Of a stretch of 64,000 bases of DNA, positions 34,409 through 45,111 are shown piece after piece. Where the stretch lies: the NCBI RefSeq assembly GCF_024756235.1, contig NZ_JANUGY010000016.1:43888-107887 (forward strand), read 5' to 3'. Below the pieces are notes generated by a model that was not told the origin of the DNA, made no database searches, and saw only the letters and a program-made list of their open reading frames with translations. Both the position numbers and the translations under genes were made by a program. How positions within the stretch are numbered: position 1 is the first letter of the stretch; each line of letters opens with the position of its first letter. The stretch is from Massilia kyonggiensis (GTDB lineage Bacteria; Pseudomonadota; Gammaproteobacteria; Burkholderiales; Burkholderiaceae_D).

Positions 34409-35440
34409 ATGTCTGCAACCAACGCCCCACGTCTCCCCGACGGCCGTTTCCGCAACGTCGTCCCGCGCCGCCGCCAGGGCATCCTGGAGATGCTGGCGCT
34501 GTTCTGGAAAGTGTCGACGACGAAGCCGAAGACGGCGATGCCTGACCAGCCGCTGCCCGTGCAGCCGCTGACAGCAGCCGACATCGAGTCCGCGCCGGAT
34601 GCGAGCCTGTGGCGCCTGGGGCATTCGACGATGCTGTTCAAGCTCGCCGGCCGCTACTGGCTCACGGATCCCGTGTTTTCCGAGCGCGCCGCGCCGGTGC
34701 AGTGGGCGGGGCCGAAGCGTTTTCACGCAGCGCCGATCGATATCGAGGCGCTGCCACGGCTCGCCGGCGTGATCCTGTCGCACGACCATTACGACCACCT
34801 GGATTACGCCAGCATCAAGCGCCTGATTCCCAGGACCGACCAGTTCATTGCGCCGTTGGGCGTGGGCGACCGCATCGTGCGCTGGGGCGTCGATGCCGCG
34901 AAGGTGCGCCAGCTCGACTGGTGGCAATCGACGGACGTCGACGGCCTGCGCCTGACGGCCGCGCCGTCGCGGCATTTCTCGGGCCGGAGTCTCAGCGACG
35001 GCGACCGCACGTTGTGGGTGTCGTGGGTGATCGAGGCGGCCGGCCTGAAGCTGTTCTTCAGCGGCGACACGGGCTACCACGACGACTTCAAGACGATCGG
35101 CGAGCGTTTCGGCCCGTTCGACGTGACGTTCCTCGAGAACGGCGCGTACAACGAGATGTGGCCCGAGGTGCACATGCTGCCCGAGGAGACGCTGCAGGCG
35201 CATCTGGATTTGCGCGGACGCTGGCTGGTGCCGGTCCATAACGGCACGTTCGACCTGGCGCTGCATCCGTGGTACGAGCCGTTCGAGCGCATCGCCGACC
35301 TCGCCCGCGCGGCCGGCGTGAAGCTGGCGACGCCGATGATGGGCGAGCGCCTGGCGCTGGCGCAGCCGCAGGAAGGCGCCAGCTGGTGGCGCGAGGCGAT
35401 GCCGGCGCCGGCCCTGCCGCTCACGCCCGCAGCGCGCTGA
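34409..35440 (+). CDS. Metallo-beta-lactamase-fold hydrolase (NAPE-PLD/YcaP-like)
   Basis: A protein of 343 residues starting at ATG 34409. The zinc-binding signature is complete: His125, His127, Asp129 and His130 in SHDHYDHLD, a later His in APSRHFSGR, Asp in FSGDTGYHDD and His in PVHNGTFD. The fold and the WRLGHSTMLFKL start match the NAPE-phospholipase D/UlaG-like branch, which hydrolyses phosphodiesters. It lacks a signal peptide. It starts 61 bases after the MoxR operon, so it may be read through from it, though no ribosome site is strong. Its last 20 bases overlap the end of the convergent CapK-type gene. Substrate unknown. Confidence 0.88.
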   Translation: MSATNAPRLPDGRFRNVVPRRRQGILEMLALFWKVSTTKPKTAMPDQPLPVQPLTAADIESAPDASLWRLGHSTMLFKLAGRYWLTDPVFSERAAPVQWAGPKRFHAAPIDIEALPRLAGVILSHDHYDHLDYASIKRLIPRTDQFIAPLGVGDRIVRWGVDAAKVRQLDWWQSTDVDGLRLTAAPSRHFSGRSLSDGDRTLWVSWVIEAAGLKLFFSGDTGYHDDFKTIGERFGPFDVTFLENGAYNEMWPEVHMLPEETLQAHLDLRGRWLVPVHNGTFDLALHPWYEPFERIADLARAAGVKLATPMMGERLALAQPQEGASWWREAMPAPALPLTPAAR

Positions 35441-36740
35441 CCACCAGCTTGCGCTTGCCGTTCGGCGCCAGCGCGATGTCGCTTTCTTCCTGCAGCATGA
35501 TGTCGAACCGGTCGCCCCAGCGGCGCCGCTGGGCGTCCAGCAAAAAGGCGCGCTGGGCGGCGTCGAGCGGACCGTGGCGCCCCACCACCGCGAGGACGAT
35601 TTCGCCGGGACGCCGCTGGCGCACCTGGTACAGCCGCACGACGTCCCACGTGGCTTCGTCGATGACGATGGACAGACCGGGAATGCGGTTGCCCGCCCGG
35701 TCGATCAGGAATTCCTGCGCGCGGCCGTCGATCGCGGCGCAGCGGCCGCCCGCGTCGATCACGCCGTAGTCGCCCGTGCGGTAGCGGATCAGCGGCATCA
35801 CGTCGTTCCACAGCGAGGTGCCGACAATTTCCGCGCGCGTGCCGTCCCAGCGGTTTTCCGACCAGCCGTACAGGGGCTGGAAGCGATAGTCCGCGCCCGC
35901 AAGCCCGGTACACGTGGCGAAGGCCAGGTTCGTGCGTTCCGACAGGCCGTAATTGAGCGAGACGGGGCAGTCGAACAGCCGGCGCAGCGCCGCCAGTTGC
36001 GCGGACGTGACGGGCTCGGACGCCAGCAGCACGGCGCGCACGCGGAAATCGAGGTCGCCGGGATCGAGCAGTTCGGCGAGCGCCGCCGCGGAGCTGGGAT
36101 ACGCGTGCACGTAGTCCGGGCGGAAGCGGTTGAGGGCCGCAAGGATCGCGGCGCGGTGCGCGGGCCCGACGTGGTAGGGCGACAGCATCAGGCGGTTGCC
36201 CGCCTCGCGCACCGGCGGCTCGTGCGCGAGGCGGCGCGCGTCGGCGCCGATGCGCAGGATGCGCGACTTGTCGAACGAGAAGCCGAAGCGTCCCCACTCG
36301 TGCGCGAAGAAGGCTTTTTCGATGTCGGCCAGGCGCTTGTTGCGCCACATGCCGATGCCCTGGCCGGACGAGCCGCCGCTCGTCGCGTACAGCAGCCGGC
36401 GCGGGTCGAGGCGGCTGTCGAGGAAGTCGCGCTGGCGCGCCATCACCTCGTCCTTGGTCAGGTAAGGAAAGGCAGCCAGCACTTCGGCGAGCGGTTCGTG
36501 TGCCGCCTCGGCGGCGCTGAGCCGCACGGTGCGGCGGTAGTGCGGCACGTGCGCGAGCGCGTGCACGACGATGCGGCGCAAGCGGCGCCGCGCCAGCGCA
36601 TCGACGGCCGCGGCGTCGCCGGCGAGCAGCGCGCGCAGGCGGAAATAGTCCGGGTGGTACAGCAGGCGGGCCGGAAGATACGGACGCCACGCGTAGTAGC
36701 GGCGCGCCAGCCAGCCGTACAGGGCGGCGCGCTCAAGCAT
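35421..36740 (-). CDS. CapK/PaaK-type adenylate-forming ligase
   Basis: A protein of 439 residues of the phenylacetate-CoA ligase/CapK family. The ATP phosphate-binding loop is YATSGGSSGQGIGM (about 118-131), and the adenylate-binding region is YGLSERTNLAF followed by YRTGDYGVID. These enzymes activate a carboxylic acid as its AMP ester, for transfer to CoA or to an amine. It overlaps the upstream opine dehydrogenase-family gene by eight bases (36733-36740), so both are made together and probably act on one metabolite. The 3' end overlaps the metallo-beta-lactamase-fold gene by 20 bases in convergent orientation. The acid substrate cannot be told from sequence. Confidence 0.88.
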   Translation of the reverse strand: MLERAALYGWLARRYYAWRPYLPARLLYHPDYFRLRALLAGDAAAVDALARRRLRRIVVHALAHVPHYRRTVRLSAAEAAHEPLAEVLAAFPYLTKDEVMARQRDFLDSRLDPRRLLYATSGGSSGQGIGMWRNKRLADIEKAFFAHEWGRFGFSFDKSRILRIGADARRLAHEPPVREAGNRLMLSPYHVGPAHRAAILAALNRFRPDYVHAYPSSAAALAELLDPGDLDFRVRAVLLASEPVTSAQLAALRRLFDCPVSLNYGLSERTNLAFATCTGLAGADYRFQPLYGWSENRWDGTRAEIVGTSLWNDVMPLIRYRTGDYGVIDAGGRCAAIDGRAQEFLIDRAGNRIPGLSIVIDEATWDVVRLYQVRQRRPGEIVLAVVGRHGPLDAAQRAFLLDAQRRRWGDRFDIMLQEESDIALAPNGKRKLVVSALRA

Positions 36741-37827
36741 CGAGCAGGCGCAGGAAATCGGCCGGCGACGCGTCGCCCAGCCCGAGGCTCGCCAGCGTAC
36801 GTGCCTCGGGCTCGCTGCGGAAATCGCGGTCGAGCAGGCCTTCGGCGATCACGATCAGCGCGTCCGCGACCGGGGTCGGCACGTCCATCAGGCGCCCGAT
36901 CGAGGACAGCAGGGCGAGGCCCATCGGCACGTCTTCCGTGATGAAGCGCGTCTCCATGCTGGCCGGTCCCTTCGGACCGCCTTCCTGCGCGTAGCGGCGG
37001 AACACGGCCAGTGACGGCTCGTCCAGGTCGTCGGCGTTGCGGAAGCGGCATTCGTCGAAATAGGGCGACGGCCGGCCGCCCGTGGCCGCGATGACGGCGT
37101 TCTTTTCCGCGTCGAGCCGTGCCAGCAGGCGCAGGACCGACGGCGTGAACGCTTCGCGGTACATCCAGAATTCGCCGCCGGCGTACTCGATGCGGCTGGC
37201 CGAGAGCAGCGTGCCGATCGTGTGCACGACGAGGTTCGGGTTGTGCAGCGCGGATTCGACGACGTTGGTGCGGGTCGCGACATAAGTCGGGAACAAATGG
37301 GCCGCACGCGCCAGTCCCTCGGCCGCGCGCGTCCGCGGCACGAAGGCCAGCGCGTTGCGTACGTTGCGGAACAGGATGTCGACGGTGCCCGGCGCGACGA
37401 GGCGCGCGTCGTACGGCAGGCTTTCGCCTTCCGCCAGCAGGAATCCGGCGCGGGCCTGCCAGGGCAGGAAGTGGAACGAGCCCAGGTAGCCGGGCGCCAG
37501 CAGCACCAGAGGGCGGCCGTCGAGCCGCGGGCCGATCAGCGTCGCGACGTGCGGGTGGCATTGCGTCTGCGTGGTGACGACGACGGCGTCCGGTGCGATG
37601 CCGAAGGCTTCGTCCGGATCGCGCGTGGCGAGCGCCAGTGCGGCGGTGCGCGGACCGTCGCCGGCCTTGCCGTGCACCGTGATCGTGTGCGTCGCCACGA
37701 CGGTGTCGAAATTTTCGTCATGCAGCGCGCGCGACGTCTTGAGCAGGGCGACCCGGTGACCGTCCAGCGCCAGCAGGGCCCCGAGCGCGCAGCCGGCATT
37801 GCCGGCGCCAACCATTAATACGTTCAT
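36733..37827 (-). CDS. NAD(P)-dependent opine dehydrogenase family protein
   Basis: A protein of 364 residues. An N-terminal Rossmann domain with the dinucleotide motif GAGNAGCALG (residues 7-16) is followed by an octopine/nopaline dehydrogenase-type C-terminal domain with ALHNPNLVVHTIGTLL and the catalytic-His region. Opine dehydrogenases join an amino acid to a keto acid by reductive amination, or reverse this when catabolic. The start at 37827 has GGAG eight bases upstream. It is co-translated with the CapK-type ligase through an 8-base overlap. No nicotianamine synthase-like gene or metallophore transporter is nearby, so the staphylopine-type scheme is not supported. Confidence 0.87.
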   Translation of the reverse strand: MNVLMVGAGNAGCALGALLALDGHRVALLKTSRALHDENFDTVVATHTITVHGKAGDGPRTAALALATRDPDEAFGIAPDAVVVTTQTQCHPHVATLIGPRLDGRPLVLLAPGYLGSFHFLPWQARAGFLLAEGESLPYDARLVAPGTVDILFRNVRNALAFVPRTRAAEGLARAAHLFPTYVATRTNVVESALHNPNLVVHTIGTLLSASRIEYAGGEFWMYREAFTPSVLRLLARLDAEKNAVIAATGGRPSPYFDECRFRNADDLDEPSLAVFRRYAQEGGPKGPASMETRFITEDVPMGLALLSSIGRLMDVPTPVADALIVIAEGLLDRDFRSEPEARTLASLGLGDASPADFLRLLDA

Positions 37828-37929
37828 GCTTGAGCTCCGTCAGAATCGTCGATGACGTTTCATGACAATGCCCATTACACTTTTGGTTGAGTTGCGCTGG
37901 CTCAGTCGTATGCGTTGCGCATGAGGGAA

Positions 37930-38442
37930 CTATTTGCGGTAGCGGTAGGTCTGCAGCGGGCCGTCCGGGAAGCTAACGGTCTCGGCGGCGATGGCCCCGG
38001 CCTTGAGCGCGACGCGGCGCGACGCTTCGTTGCCGGGCTTGACCAGGCTGATCAACGACGTCATGCCCAGCGTGCCGAACGCGACGTCGCGCACGGCCCG
38101 CGCCGCCTCCGTGGCGAGACCGCGGCCGCGCAGCGCCGGCACGATCATCCAGCTCAGTTCCGCTTCGTCCCACCCGGCCGGTTGGAACAGGCCGACGCGG
38201 CCGACGAAGCTGCCGTCGGCGGGATCTTCGAGCATCCACACGCCGTAGCCGCGCATCTGCCAGTGCCCGATCAGCATGGCGAGATGCAGCCAGGCGTCCG
38301 TCCGGTCGAGCGGGCGGCCCTGGCCGATGTAGCGCATCGTGTACGGGTCCGCATGCAGGGCCGCGAATGCCGCCGCGTGGCGTGCCTCGGGGACGACCAG
38401 TTGCAGGCGCGCGGTGCGCAGGAGCGTGATGTCGGTGGCCAT
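37930..38442 (-). CDS. GNAT family N-acetyltransferase (RimJ/RimL-like)
   Basis: A protein of 170 residues of the RimJ/RimL branch of GNAT acetyltransferases. It begins TDITLLRTARLQLVVPE, and the acetyl-CoA-binding segment is ALRGRGLATEAARAV (Q/RxxGxG/A pattern), followed by the family's ISLVKPGNEASRRVALKAG. It probably acetylates an amino group of a protein or small molecule in the cytoplasm. It lies 40 bases after the spermidine synthase-like gene and 102 bases before the opine dehydrogenase-family gene, all on the minus strand; operon membership is uncertain. Confidence 0.9.
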   Translation of the reverse strand: MATDITLLRTARLQLVVPEARHAAAFAALHADPYTMRYIGQGRPLDRTDAWLHLAMLIGHWQMRGYGVWMLEDPADGSFVGRVGLFQPAGWDEAELSWMIVPALRGRGLATEAARAVRDVAFGTLGMTSLISLVKPGNEASRRVALKAGAIAAETVSFPDGPLQTYRYRK

Positions 38443-38482
38443 GTCCCATGCTAGCCCGAGCCGGGCCCGGGCCGGCGCACGA

Positions 38483-39253
38483 TCAGCCGGCGTGGTCGCG
38501 CATCCACTCCTTCAACCCGTTGACCCAGCTCTTGGCCGGCAGGTTGTAGCGCCGCTTGATGTCGGCCGCGCGTTCGTACAGCACGGCGAAATCGATCTGT
38601 GGCGCGTTCTTGAACGCGATGACGACGATGTTGGCGTCGTGGACCTCGGGCAGCCAGACGACGGCGTCGAACGCGTCGCGCATCGCATCGAGGTTCTTGT
38701 CGTAGTTGGAAAAATCGCCGAACACGTTGGCCGTCATGATGCCGCCATCCTTCAGGCACGCGGCGCAGGCGGCGTAGAACTCGGGCGTATCGAGCACGGG
38801 GCCGCGCGCTTCCTCGTCGTACAGGTCGACCTGCAGCACGTCCACCGTGCCGTGGTTCGCTTCGTCCATCACGAAGTCCAGCGCGTCCATCTCGCGCACG
38901 TCCAGGCGGTCGTCGTTGGGCGACAGGCCGAAGTGTTCGTGGCAGATGGCGATGACGTTCGGATTCAGCTCGGCGGCCGTCACGCGCGCTTCCGGAAAGC
39001 GCTGGTGGCAGAACTTCGTCAGCGCGGCGCTGCCGAGGCCCAGCTGCACGATGCGGCGCGGATTCGGCAGGAACAGCATCCACATCATCATCATCTGGAC
39101 GTATTCGAGCTCGATCGCATCGGGACGCGCCAGCCGCATCGCGCCCTGCACCCACGAGGTGCCGAGGTGCAGCGAGCGCACGCCTTCGAATTCGGTGATC
39201 GTGGCAGGCGGGTGGCCGGGCCGGGTAAAGCGGGAATCCCTGGCGTTGGACAT
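38483..39253 (-). CDS. Spermidine synthase-like protein
   Basis: A protein of 256 residues related to polyamine aminopropyltransferases. The nucleotide-binding loop is VQLGLGSAALTKFC (about 70-83), with acidic AAELNPNVI and the VDLYDEEARG loop where a true spermidine synthase has its catalytic Asp. It lacks the N-terminal tetramerisation region of SpeE (about 280-290 residues), so it may be a methyltransferase-like relative rather than a real polyamine enzyme. The ATG overlaps the stop of the upstream lipoprotein by one base (TAATG). Confidence 0.82.
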   Translation of the reverse strand: MSNARDSRFTRPGHPPATITEFEGVRSLHLGTSWVQGAMRLARPDAIELEYVQMMMMWMLFLPNPRRIVQLGLGSAALTKFCHQRFPEARVTAAELNPNVIAICHEHFGLSPNDDRLDVREMDALDFVMDEANHGTVDVLQVDLYDEEARGPVLDTPEFYAACAACLKDGGIMTANVFGDFSNYDKNLDAMRDAFDAVVWLPEVHDANIVVIAFKNAPQIDFAVLYERAADIKRRYNLPAKSWVNGLKEWMRDHAG

Positions 39254-39633
39254 TACGGCAGCGACCACGCGTACTGGACGGGCTGCCAGGCCGCGACCGT
39301 GTGGCCGTTCTTCAGCGTGGGCTTGAAGCGGCACAGCCGGAGCGCGGCTTCCGCGGCGTGGTCGAGGATCGCGTAGCCGCTCGACTTGAGCAGGCGCGAT
39401 TCGCGCACGGTGCCGTCGCTGCCGACCAGGAAGGCCATCATCGAGACGCCGCTCATGCGCGCCTGCAGCGCTTCCTGCGGATAGACGGGCGGCGCGCAAT
39501 GCGGGTCCGGCACCTGCTGCTGCGGCGGTTGCTGCGGCTGCGCGGGCGCGGAGGCCGTGCGGGTGGCGGGGGACTGGACGCAACCGGCCAACAGCGCCAG
39601 CGCGGTCATGCAAAACAGGGGTAGTCGGATCAT
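39253..39633 (-). CDS. TonB C-terminal-domain lipoprotein
   Basis: A protein of 126 residues. The start at ATG 39633 has GGAG upstream and gives a lipoprotein signal with lipobox LLAGC (Cys near residue 18). A proline/glutamine-rich linker (PAQPQQPPQQQVPDP) follows, then a TonB C-terminal domain (PPVYPQEALQARMSG, LLKSSGYAILDHAAEAAL, FKP). Because it is lipid-anchored instead of carrying the TonB N-terminal membrane helix, it cannot couple to ExbBD in the usual way and is probably a stand-alone envelope protein. It is coupled to the spermidine synthase-like gene by a one-base overlap. Confidence 0.87.
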   Translation of the reverse strand: MIRLPLFCMTALALLAGCVQSPATRTASAPAQPQQPPQQQVPDPHCAPPVYPQEALQARMSGVSMMAFLVGSDGTVRESRLLKSSGYAILDHAAEAALRLCRFKPTLKNGHTVAAWQPVQYAWSLP

Positions 39634-39695
39634 TCCTCGCGTACTCCAACGTCGACGAAACCGGGAGTATCGCACGATCGTGCGCTTTCGCGGCA

Positions 39696-39855
39696 AATTC
39701 GGGGTCAGAGCACATTATAAATGGTCGCTGCGCTCAACGTCGCCTATTGTGCGGGTAAGTACGAAGAACGGCGTTCAATGCGCGAGATGGCGCCGGAAAA
39801 ACGGGACCTGACCCCGAATCTGAGCAATTTCCAAAAACCGGGGTCTGACCCCGAA
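39696..39855. repeat. Palindromic repeat, copy A (GGGGTCAGAGCACATT family)
   Basis: The left end AATTCGGGGTCAGAGCACAT starts at 39696. The right side is degenerate: CCTGACCCCGAAT at 39807-39819 and a second palindrome CGGGGTC-T-GACCCCG at 39840-39854. It ends ten bases before the stop codon of the minus-strand histidine kinase gene. About 87 bases of unrelated sequence lie between the arms. No protein is encoded. Confidence 0.75.
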
Positions 39856-39864
39856 GTGTCGAGT

Positions 39865-41183
39865 TCAGGCGGGCAGGATCAGGGTGACGGCCAGGCCCCC
39901 GCCCTCGCGGTTGCCGAGGGTGATGCGGCCGCCGTGGGCTTCGGCGATTTCGCGCGCCAGCGCCAGGCCGAGGCCCGTGCCGCTGCGCTTCGTCGAGTAG
40001 AACGGGACGAGGGCGTTCGTCAGCACGGCGTCGTTCATGCCCGTGCCGCGGTCGAATACATCGATGCGCACGACGTCCTGCACGCGCCGTACGTGCAGCT
40101 CGACGTCTTCCGGCCGCGATCCGGATTCGTGCGCGTTCTTCAGCAGGTTCAAAAGCGCCTGCTCCATCTGCGCGCGGTCGATGTGGGCCGGCGTCTCCGG
40201 CAGTTCTCCACCGAGGCGGAACGCGACCTGGTCCGCCAGGCCGGCCACGAAGTCGGTCCAGGCGATCGTCTCCAGGCGCGGCGCCGGCAGCTTGGCGAAG
40301 CGCGCGTAGCCGAGGATGAAGCTCTCCAGGTGGCGCGTGCGCTCGCCGATGGTTTGCAGGATCTGCGGCAGGCGTTCCGTCTGGCCGCGCCGCACGAGCT
40401 CCGTGCCGGAGTGGGCGAGCGATGCGAGCGGGGCGAGTGAGTTGTTCAGTTCATGACTGATGACGCGGATGACTTTTTTCCACGTCTGCACTTCCTGGCG
40501 CCGCAGTTCGGCCGTCAGCTGGCGCAGCAGCAGCAGTTCGTGGCGCCGGCCGTTCAGGCTGAAGTTGCGGCGCGCGAGGTGGTAGACCTCTTCCTCTTCG
40601 CCGTCGCCGGCCGTGAACAGGCCATCGCCGCCGCGCGCCAGCGCTTCCACGAGGGCCGGCGTTTTTTGCAGCACGTCGTGCAGCGCGTGGCCTTCCAGTT
40701 TATGACCCTCGAACAGCAGCTGGCGCGCGGCCACGTTGGCGTAAACGATGACACGGTCGGCGGCGCCCGGCGGCTCGGTCACGAGCAGCATGGCCACGGG
40801 CGTGTTCTGCACCATCGTGTCGAGCAGTAGTTCGCGCTGCACGAGGTCGAGTCGCTGCTCGCGCAGCACTTCGCCCAGCGCGTTGTGGGCGGCGATGAGG
40901 TCGGACAGTTCGTCGTTCTGCGGCCAGTGCAGGCTGAACGAAAAATCGCCGTCGCGGTAGCTGGTGACCGTGCCCTCCAGCGCGCGGAACAGCGACAGGA
41001 TCGGCTGCACCTGCGAGCGCAGCGTGATGATGGAAATCGGCACGACGCACAGCAAACAGATGCCCAGCACCGCGAGCGGCCGGCCCGGCAGCAGATGGTC
41101 GAGCGCCAGCGCGATGATGATCCCGACGGCCAGCAGCGTGCCGACGAGGGCCGACCAGCGCGTGACGAGCGACAGCCGGAATT

Positions 41184-41187
<4 letters not shown>
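39865..41187 (-). CDS. NtrB/NtrY-type membrane histidine kinase
   Basis: Sensor kinase of 440 residues. Two membrane helices (about 12-30 and 38-56) enclose a very short periplasmic loop, which suggests that the signal is read in or near the membrane. A HAMP-like segment and a PAS-like domain (about 120-225) precede the phospho-acceptor His245 in ISHELNNSLAP, the NtrB/NtrY-type H-box, then LLNLLKNAHESG, DRGTGMND and GTGLGLALAREI. The start overlaps the stop of the NtrC-type gene by four bases (ATGA), so they form a pair. It is the last gene of the exporter operon. A palindromic repeat lies directly after its stop. Confidence 0.94.
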
Positions 41188-42518
<1,331 letters not shown>

Positions 42519-42542
42519 GCCCGCTAGCATATCACTGCCGGG

Positions 42543-43778
42543 TCACACGCTGCGCGTCGCGGTGGCCGGCGAAATGCTGGCCGCGCGCCATGCCGGACCA
42601 TACGCCGCCGCCACGCCCAGCAGCCAGAAGCCGAGGGCGCCGAACACGAGATAGCCGGCCGGCAGGCGCGCCATTTCCAGCTTGCTGACGAGGAGCTGGT
42701 TCAGCGCGAGGCCCAGCGCCACGCCGCCGAACACGCCGGCGCTCGTGATCATGAAGTTCTCCGTGATGAAGTAGCGCAGGATGTCGGTCTTCTTCGCGCC
42801 CAGCGCGCGGCGCACGCCGATCTGCTTGCGGCGCTGGGTGACCCACAGGCTGGCCATGCCGACGATGCCGCTGGCGGTGATCAGGAGCAGGAGCACGCTC
42901 ACCGTGACGAGCATCCACTGCAGCGCGACGTCGGCGCGGTAGCGGTCCTTGCGGTCCTCGTCGACGGTCTTGAGCTTCGTGATCATCGGCGTGGCGGACG
43001 ACTTGTGCAGCGCTTCCTCCGCTTCCTTCATCACGCGGTCGCGCTGGCCCGGCTCGGTGCGGATGGCGTACAGGACGACCGGTTCGCTGCCGTACAGGCG
43101 CGCCGGCATGAGCACGGACTGGTTGCCGCGCTCGCCGACTTCGGCGTGGGCGCTCATCAGGCCTTCGACGACGCCGACCACCTGCACGCCGCGCGCATCC
43201 TTGCCGGTGCCGAAGTACATCGTCTTGCCGACGGCCGCCTGGTCCGGCCACAGTTTATCCGCCAGCGGTTTCGTCAGGATGACCTGCGGCGGCGGCTCGG
43301 CCGTCGTGTCCTCGTTGACGTCGAGGAGTTCGCCCGGCAGGAAGTCGCGGCCCTCGACCAGTTTCAGGCCGAAGGTCTGCACGAGCGAGTCCCCCGAGAC
43401 GAACTGGGAGGCGACGGCGCTGGGCTTGTCCTGGCGCGGATCGACGGCCACGCTCGTGTTGCTGCCGCTGCGCGACAGCGGCATCTGGCTGACGTGGGCG
43501 ACGGACGCCACGCCGCCGACGGCGCGCAGCAGCGCGGTCTGGCGCTTGATGTTGGCGAGGCGCTGCTCCGGCGTGTCGTTCGACAGGCTGCGCACGGTGA
43601 CGTAGAACGTCGAATGCTCGTCGGACAGGCCGGACGGCCGCGCGGCGACGGCGCGCCGCTCGTTGACGATGTGGGCCGCGTTGGCGAGGATGGCCAGGCT
43701 CAGGGCGACCTGCAGCGCGACGAGGATCGGGCCGGTCTTGTTGCGCAGCAGCGCGGACAGGATGGGACGGATTTCCAT
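42543..43778 (-). CDS. MacB/FtsX-type ABC permease (second)
   Basis: ABC permease of 411 residues with an N-terminal helix, a periplasmic MacB-type domain of about 230 residues and three C-terminal helices of the FtsX fold (VSVLLLLITASGIVGMASLW, and VFGALGFWLLGVAAAYGPAW near the end). The loop RRKQIGVRRALGAKKTDI is the conserved FtsX/MacB coupling segment. The ATPase is a separate protein, so this and its upstream homologue form a heterodimer, like LolC/LolE. Such exporters expel peptides or lipids from the outer inner-membrane leaflet or periplasm. It lies 13 bases downstream of the first permease. Confidence 0.92.
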   Translation of the reverse strand: MEIRPILSALLRNKTGPILVALQVALSLAILANAAHIVNERRAVAARPSGLSDEHSTFYVTVRSLSNDTPEQRLANIKRQTALLRAVGGVASVAHVSQMPLSRSGSNTSVAVDPRQDKPSAVASQFVSGDSLVQTFGLKLVEGRDFLPGELLDVNEDTTAEPPPQVILTKPLADKLWPDQAAVGKTMYFGTGKDARGVQVVGVVEGLMSAHAEVGERGNQSVLMPARLYGSEPVVLYAIRTEPGQRDRVMKEAEEALHKSSATPMITKLKTVDEDRKDRYRADVALQWMLVTVSVLLLLITASGIVGMASLWVTQRRKQIGVRRALGAKKTDILRYFITENFMITSAGVFGGVALGLALNQLLVSKLEMARLPAGYLVFGALGFWLLGVAAAYGPAWRAASISPATATRSV

Positions 43779-43791
43779 GGCGGTTCTCCTT

Positions 43792-45102
43792 TTACTGCGA
43801 TTTCAGCTGGATGGCGGGCGTGACCTGGCAGGCTCGCCAGGTCGGCAACAGGCCGGCGAGGATGGCTGCGCCGACCGACATCACGAAGGTCACGAACAGC
43901 ATCTGCCAGTCCATGTGGGCCACGGCGGCCGTCTGCTTGCCCTGCATGGAGATCAGGGCCAGCGCGCCGAACGCGAGGACGAGCCCCAGCACGCCCCCGA
44001 CGAGGCCCACGACGCCGGTCTCGATGAGGAACTGGCGGAAGATGTCGGCGCGCGAGGCGCCCAGCGCGCGGCGCACGCCGATCTCGGACGCGCGCACCGA
44101 GAACTTCGCCAGCAGCAGGCCGACGGTGTTCACGAGGCACAGCACGAGGAAGCCGAAGGCGAGCCAGGTCTGCAGCTTGCTGTCCTTGCCGACGACTTTC
44201 GTGAACACCAGCCACTCCGGCACGTCGTACAGTCGGTTCACGGCATGGCGCTTCAGGCGGCCCAGCTTGCGCTGGTCGGCCGCGTAGTTGTCGAGCCAGG
44301 CCTGCAGGTCGGCGCGATCGCCGGCGGATGCCGTTTCGAACCACACCGTGATCCACGTGCACTCGGATGCCAGGCGCGCGGCGAACCCCGCGCCCGGATT
44401 GCTGGTGCAGCTCATGCTGCCGTTGTGCGTGACTTCGTGGCGGATCGACGTCGTGAACGGCATGAAGAATTCCTCGCCGGCGCCATAGCGCACGCCGCCG
44501 TTCAGGCGGTAGAAGCGCGGCAGCGGCATCCAGTTGTCGATCACGCCCACGATGGTGAACGGGAAGCCCATCAGCATGACGCGCTGGCCGACGGGGTTGG
44601 CGTCGCCGTACAGCTTTTCCGCGATCTCGCGGCTGAGGACCACGACGTCGGCGCCGCGCGCCTCGTCCTGTTCCGTCCAGGCCTGGCCGTGGATGAAGGG
44701 CACGTCGAACATCGCGAAGAAGTCGCGCGTGGGCGCGAGGCCGGACAGGTTGAATGGCTGGATGTCCGCGCGCGGCGGCTGGATCGGCGCGGAGACGCCG
44801 TACAGCGCCGTGCGGCGCACGCCCTGGCCGCCCTTGAGCAGGTTGACGGCGTCCTTGTAGCTGATCTGGATGTCGTCCGGATCCTCGCCCGGCGTGTAGC
44901 CCTCGACCGGGCCGTTGTCGATCAGCGGCACGAACAGCCGGCTGCTCTTCTGCGGGATCGGGTCGCTCGACATCATGTGCAGGATCGTCAGCGTCGACAC
45001 GCTGGCGGCCACGCCGACGGCCAGCGTCAGCACCATCAGCGCGGTGAGGGCGGGATTGCGGCGCAGGCTGCGCACGCCGAGTTTGAAGTAGTAACCGAAC
45101 AT
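43792..45102 (-). CDS. MacB/FtsX-type ABC permease (first)
   Basis: ABC permease of 436 residues with the same layout: N-terminal helix (ALTALMVLTLAVGVAASVST), periplasmic domain of about 250 residues, then three C-terminal helices (TWLAFGFLVLCLVNTVGLL; LVGGVLGLVLAFGALALI; LFVTFVMSVGAAILAGLLP). The coupling segment is SEIGVRRALGASRADIF. The periplasmic domain differs clearly from that of the second permease, which supports an obligate heterodimer instead of a recent duplication. It lies nine bases downstream of the ATPase gene. Confidence 0.92.
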   Translation of the reverse strand: MFGYYFKLGVRSLRRNPALTALMVLTLAVGVAASVSTLTILHMMSSDPIPQKSSRLFVPLIDNGPVEGYTPGEDPDDIQISYKDAVNLLKGGQGVRRTALYGVSAPIQPPRADIQPFNLSGLAPTRDFFAMFDVPFIHGQAWTEQDEARGADVVVLSREIAEKLYGDANPVGQRVMLMGFPFTIVGVIDNWMPLPRFYRLNGGVRYGAGEEFFMPFTTSIRHEVTHNGSMSCTSNPGAGFAARLASECTWITVWFETASAGDRADLQAWLDNYAADQRKLGRLKRHAVNRLYDVPEWLVFTKVVGKDSKLQTWLAFGFLVLCLVNTVGLLLAKFSVRASEIGVRRALGASRADIFRQFLIETGVVGLVGGVLGLVLAFGALALISMQGKQTAAVAHMDWQMLFVTFVMSVGAAILAGLLPTWRACQVTPAIQLKSQ

Positions 45103-45111
45103 GGTGCCTCC

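Noticed and set aside
36733..37827. Opine metallophore (staphylopine-like) cluster
   Set aside because: No nicotianamine synthase-like gene, no metal transporter and no TonB receptor nearby.
39721..40440. A plus-strand open frame running from repeat A into the histidine kinase gene
   Set aside because: It crosses the repeat and then reads antisense to a clear kinase gene; the product is low complexity.
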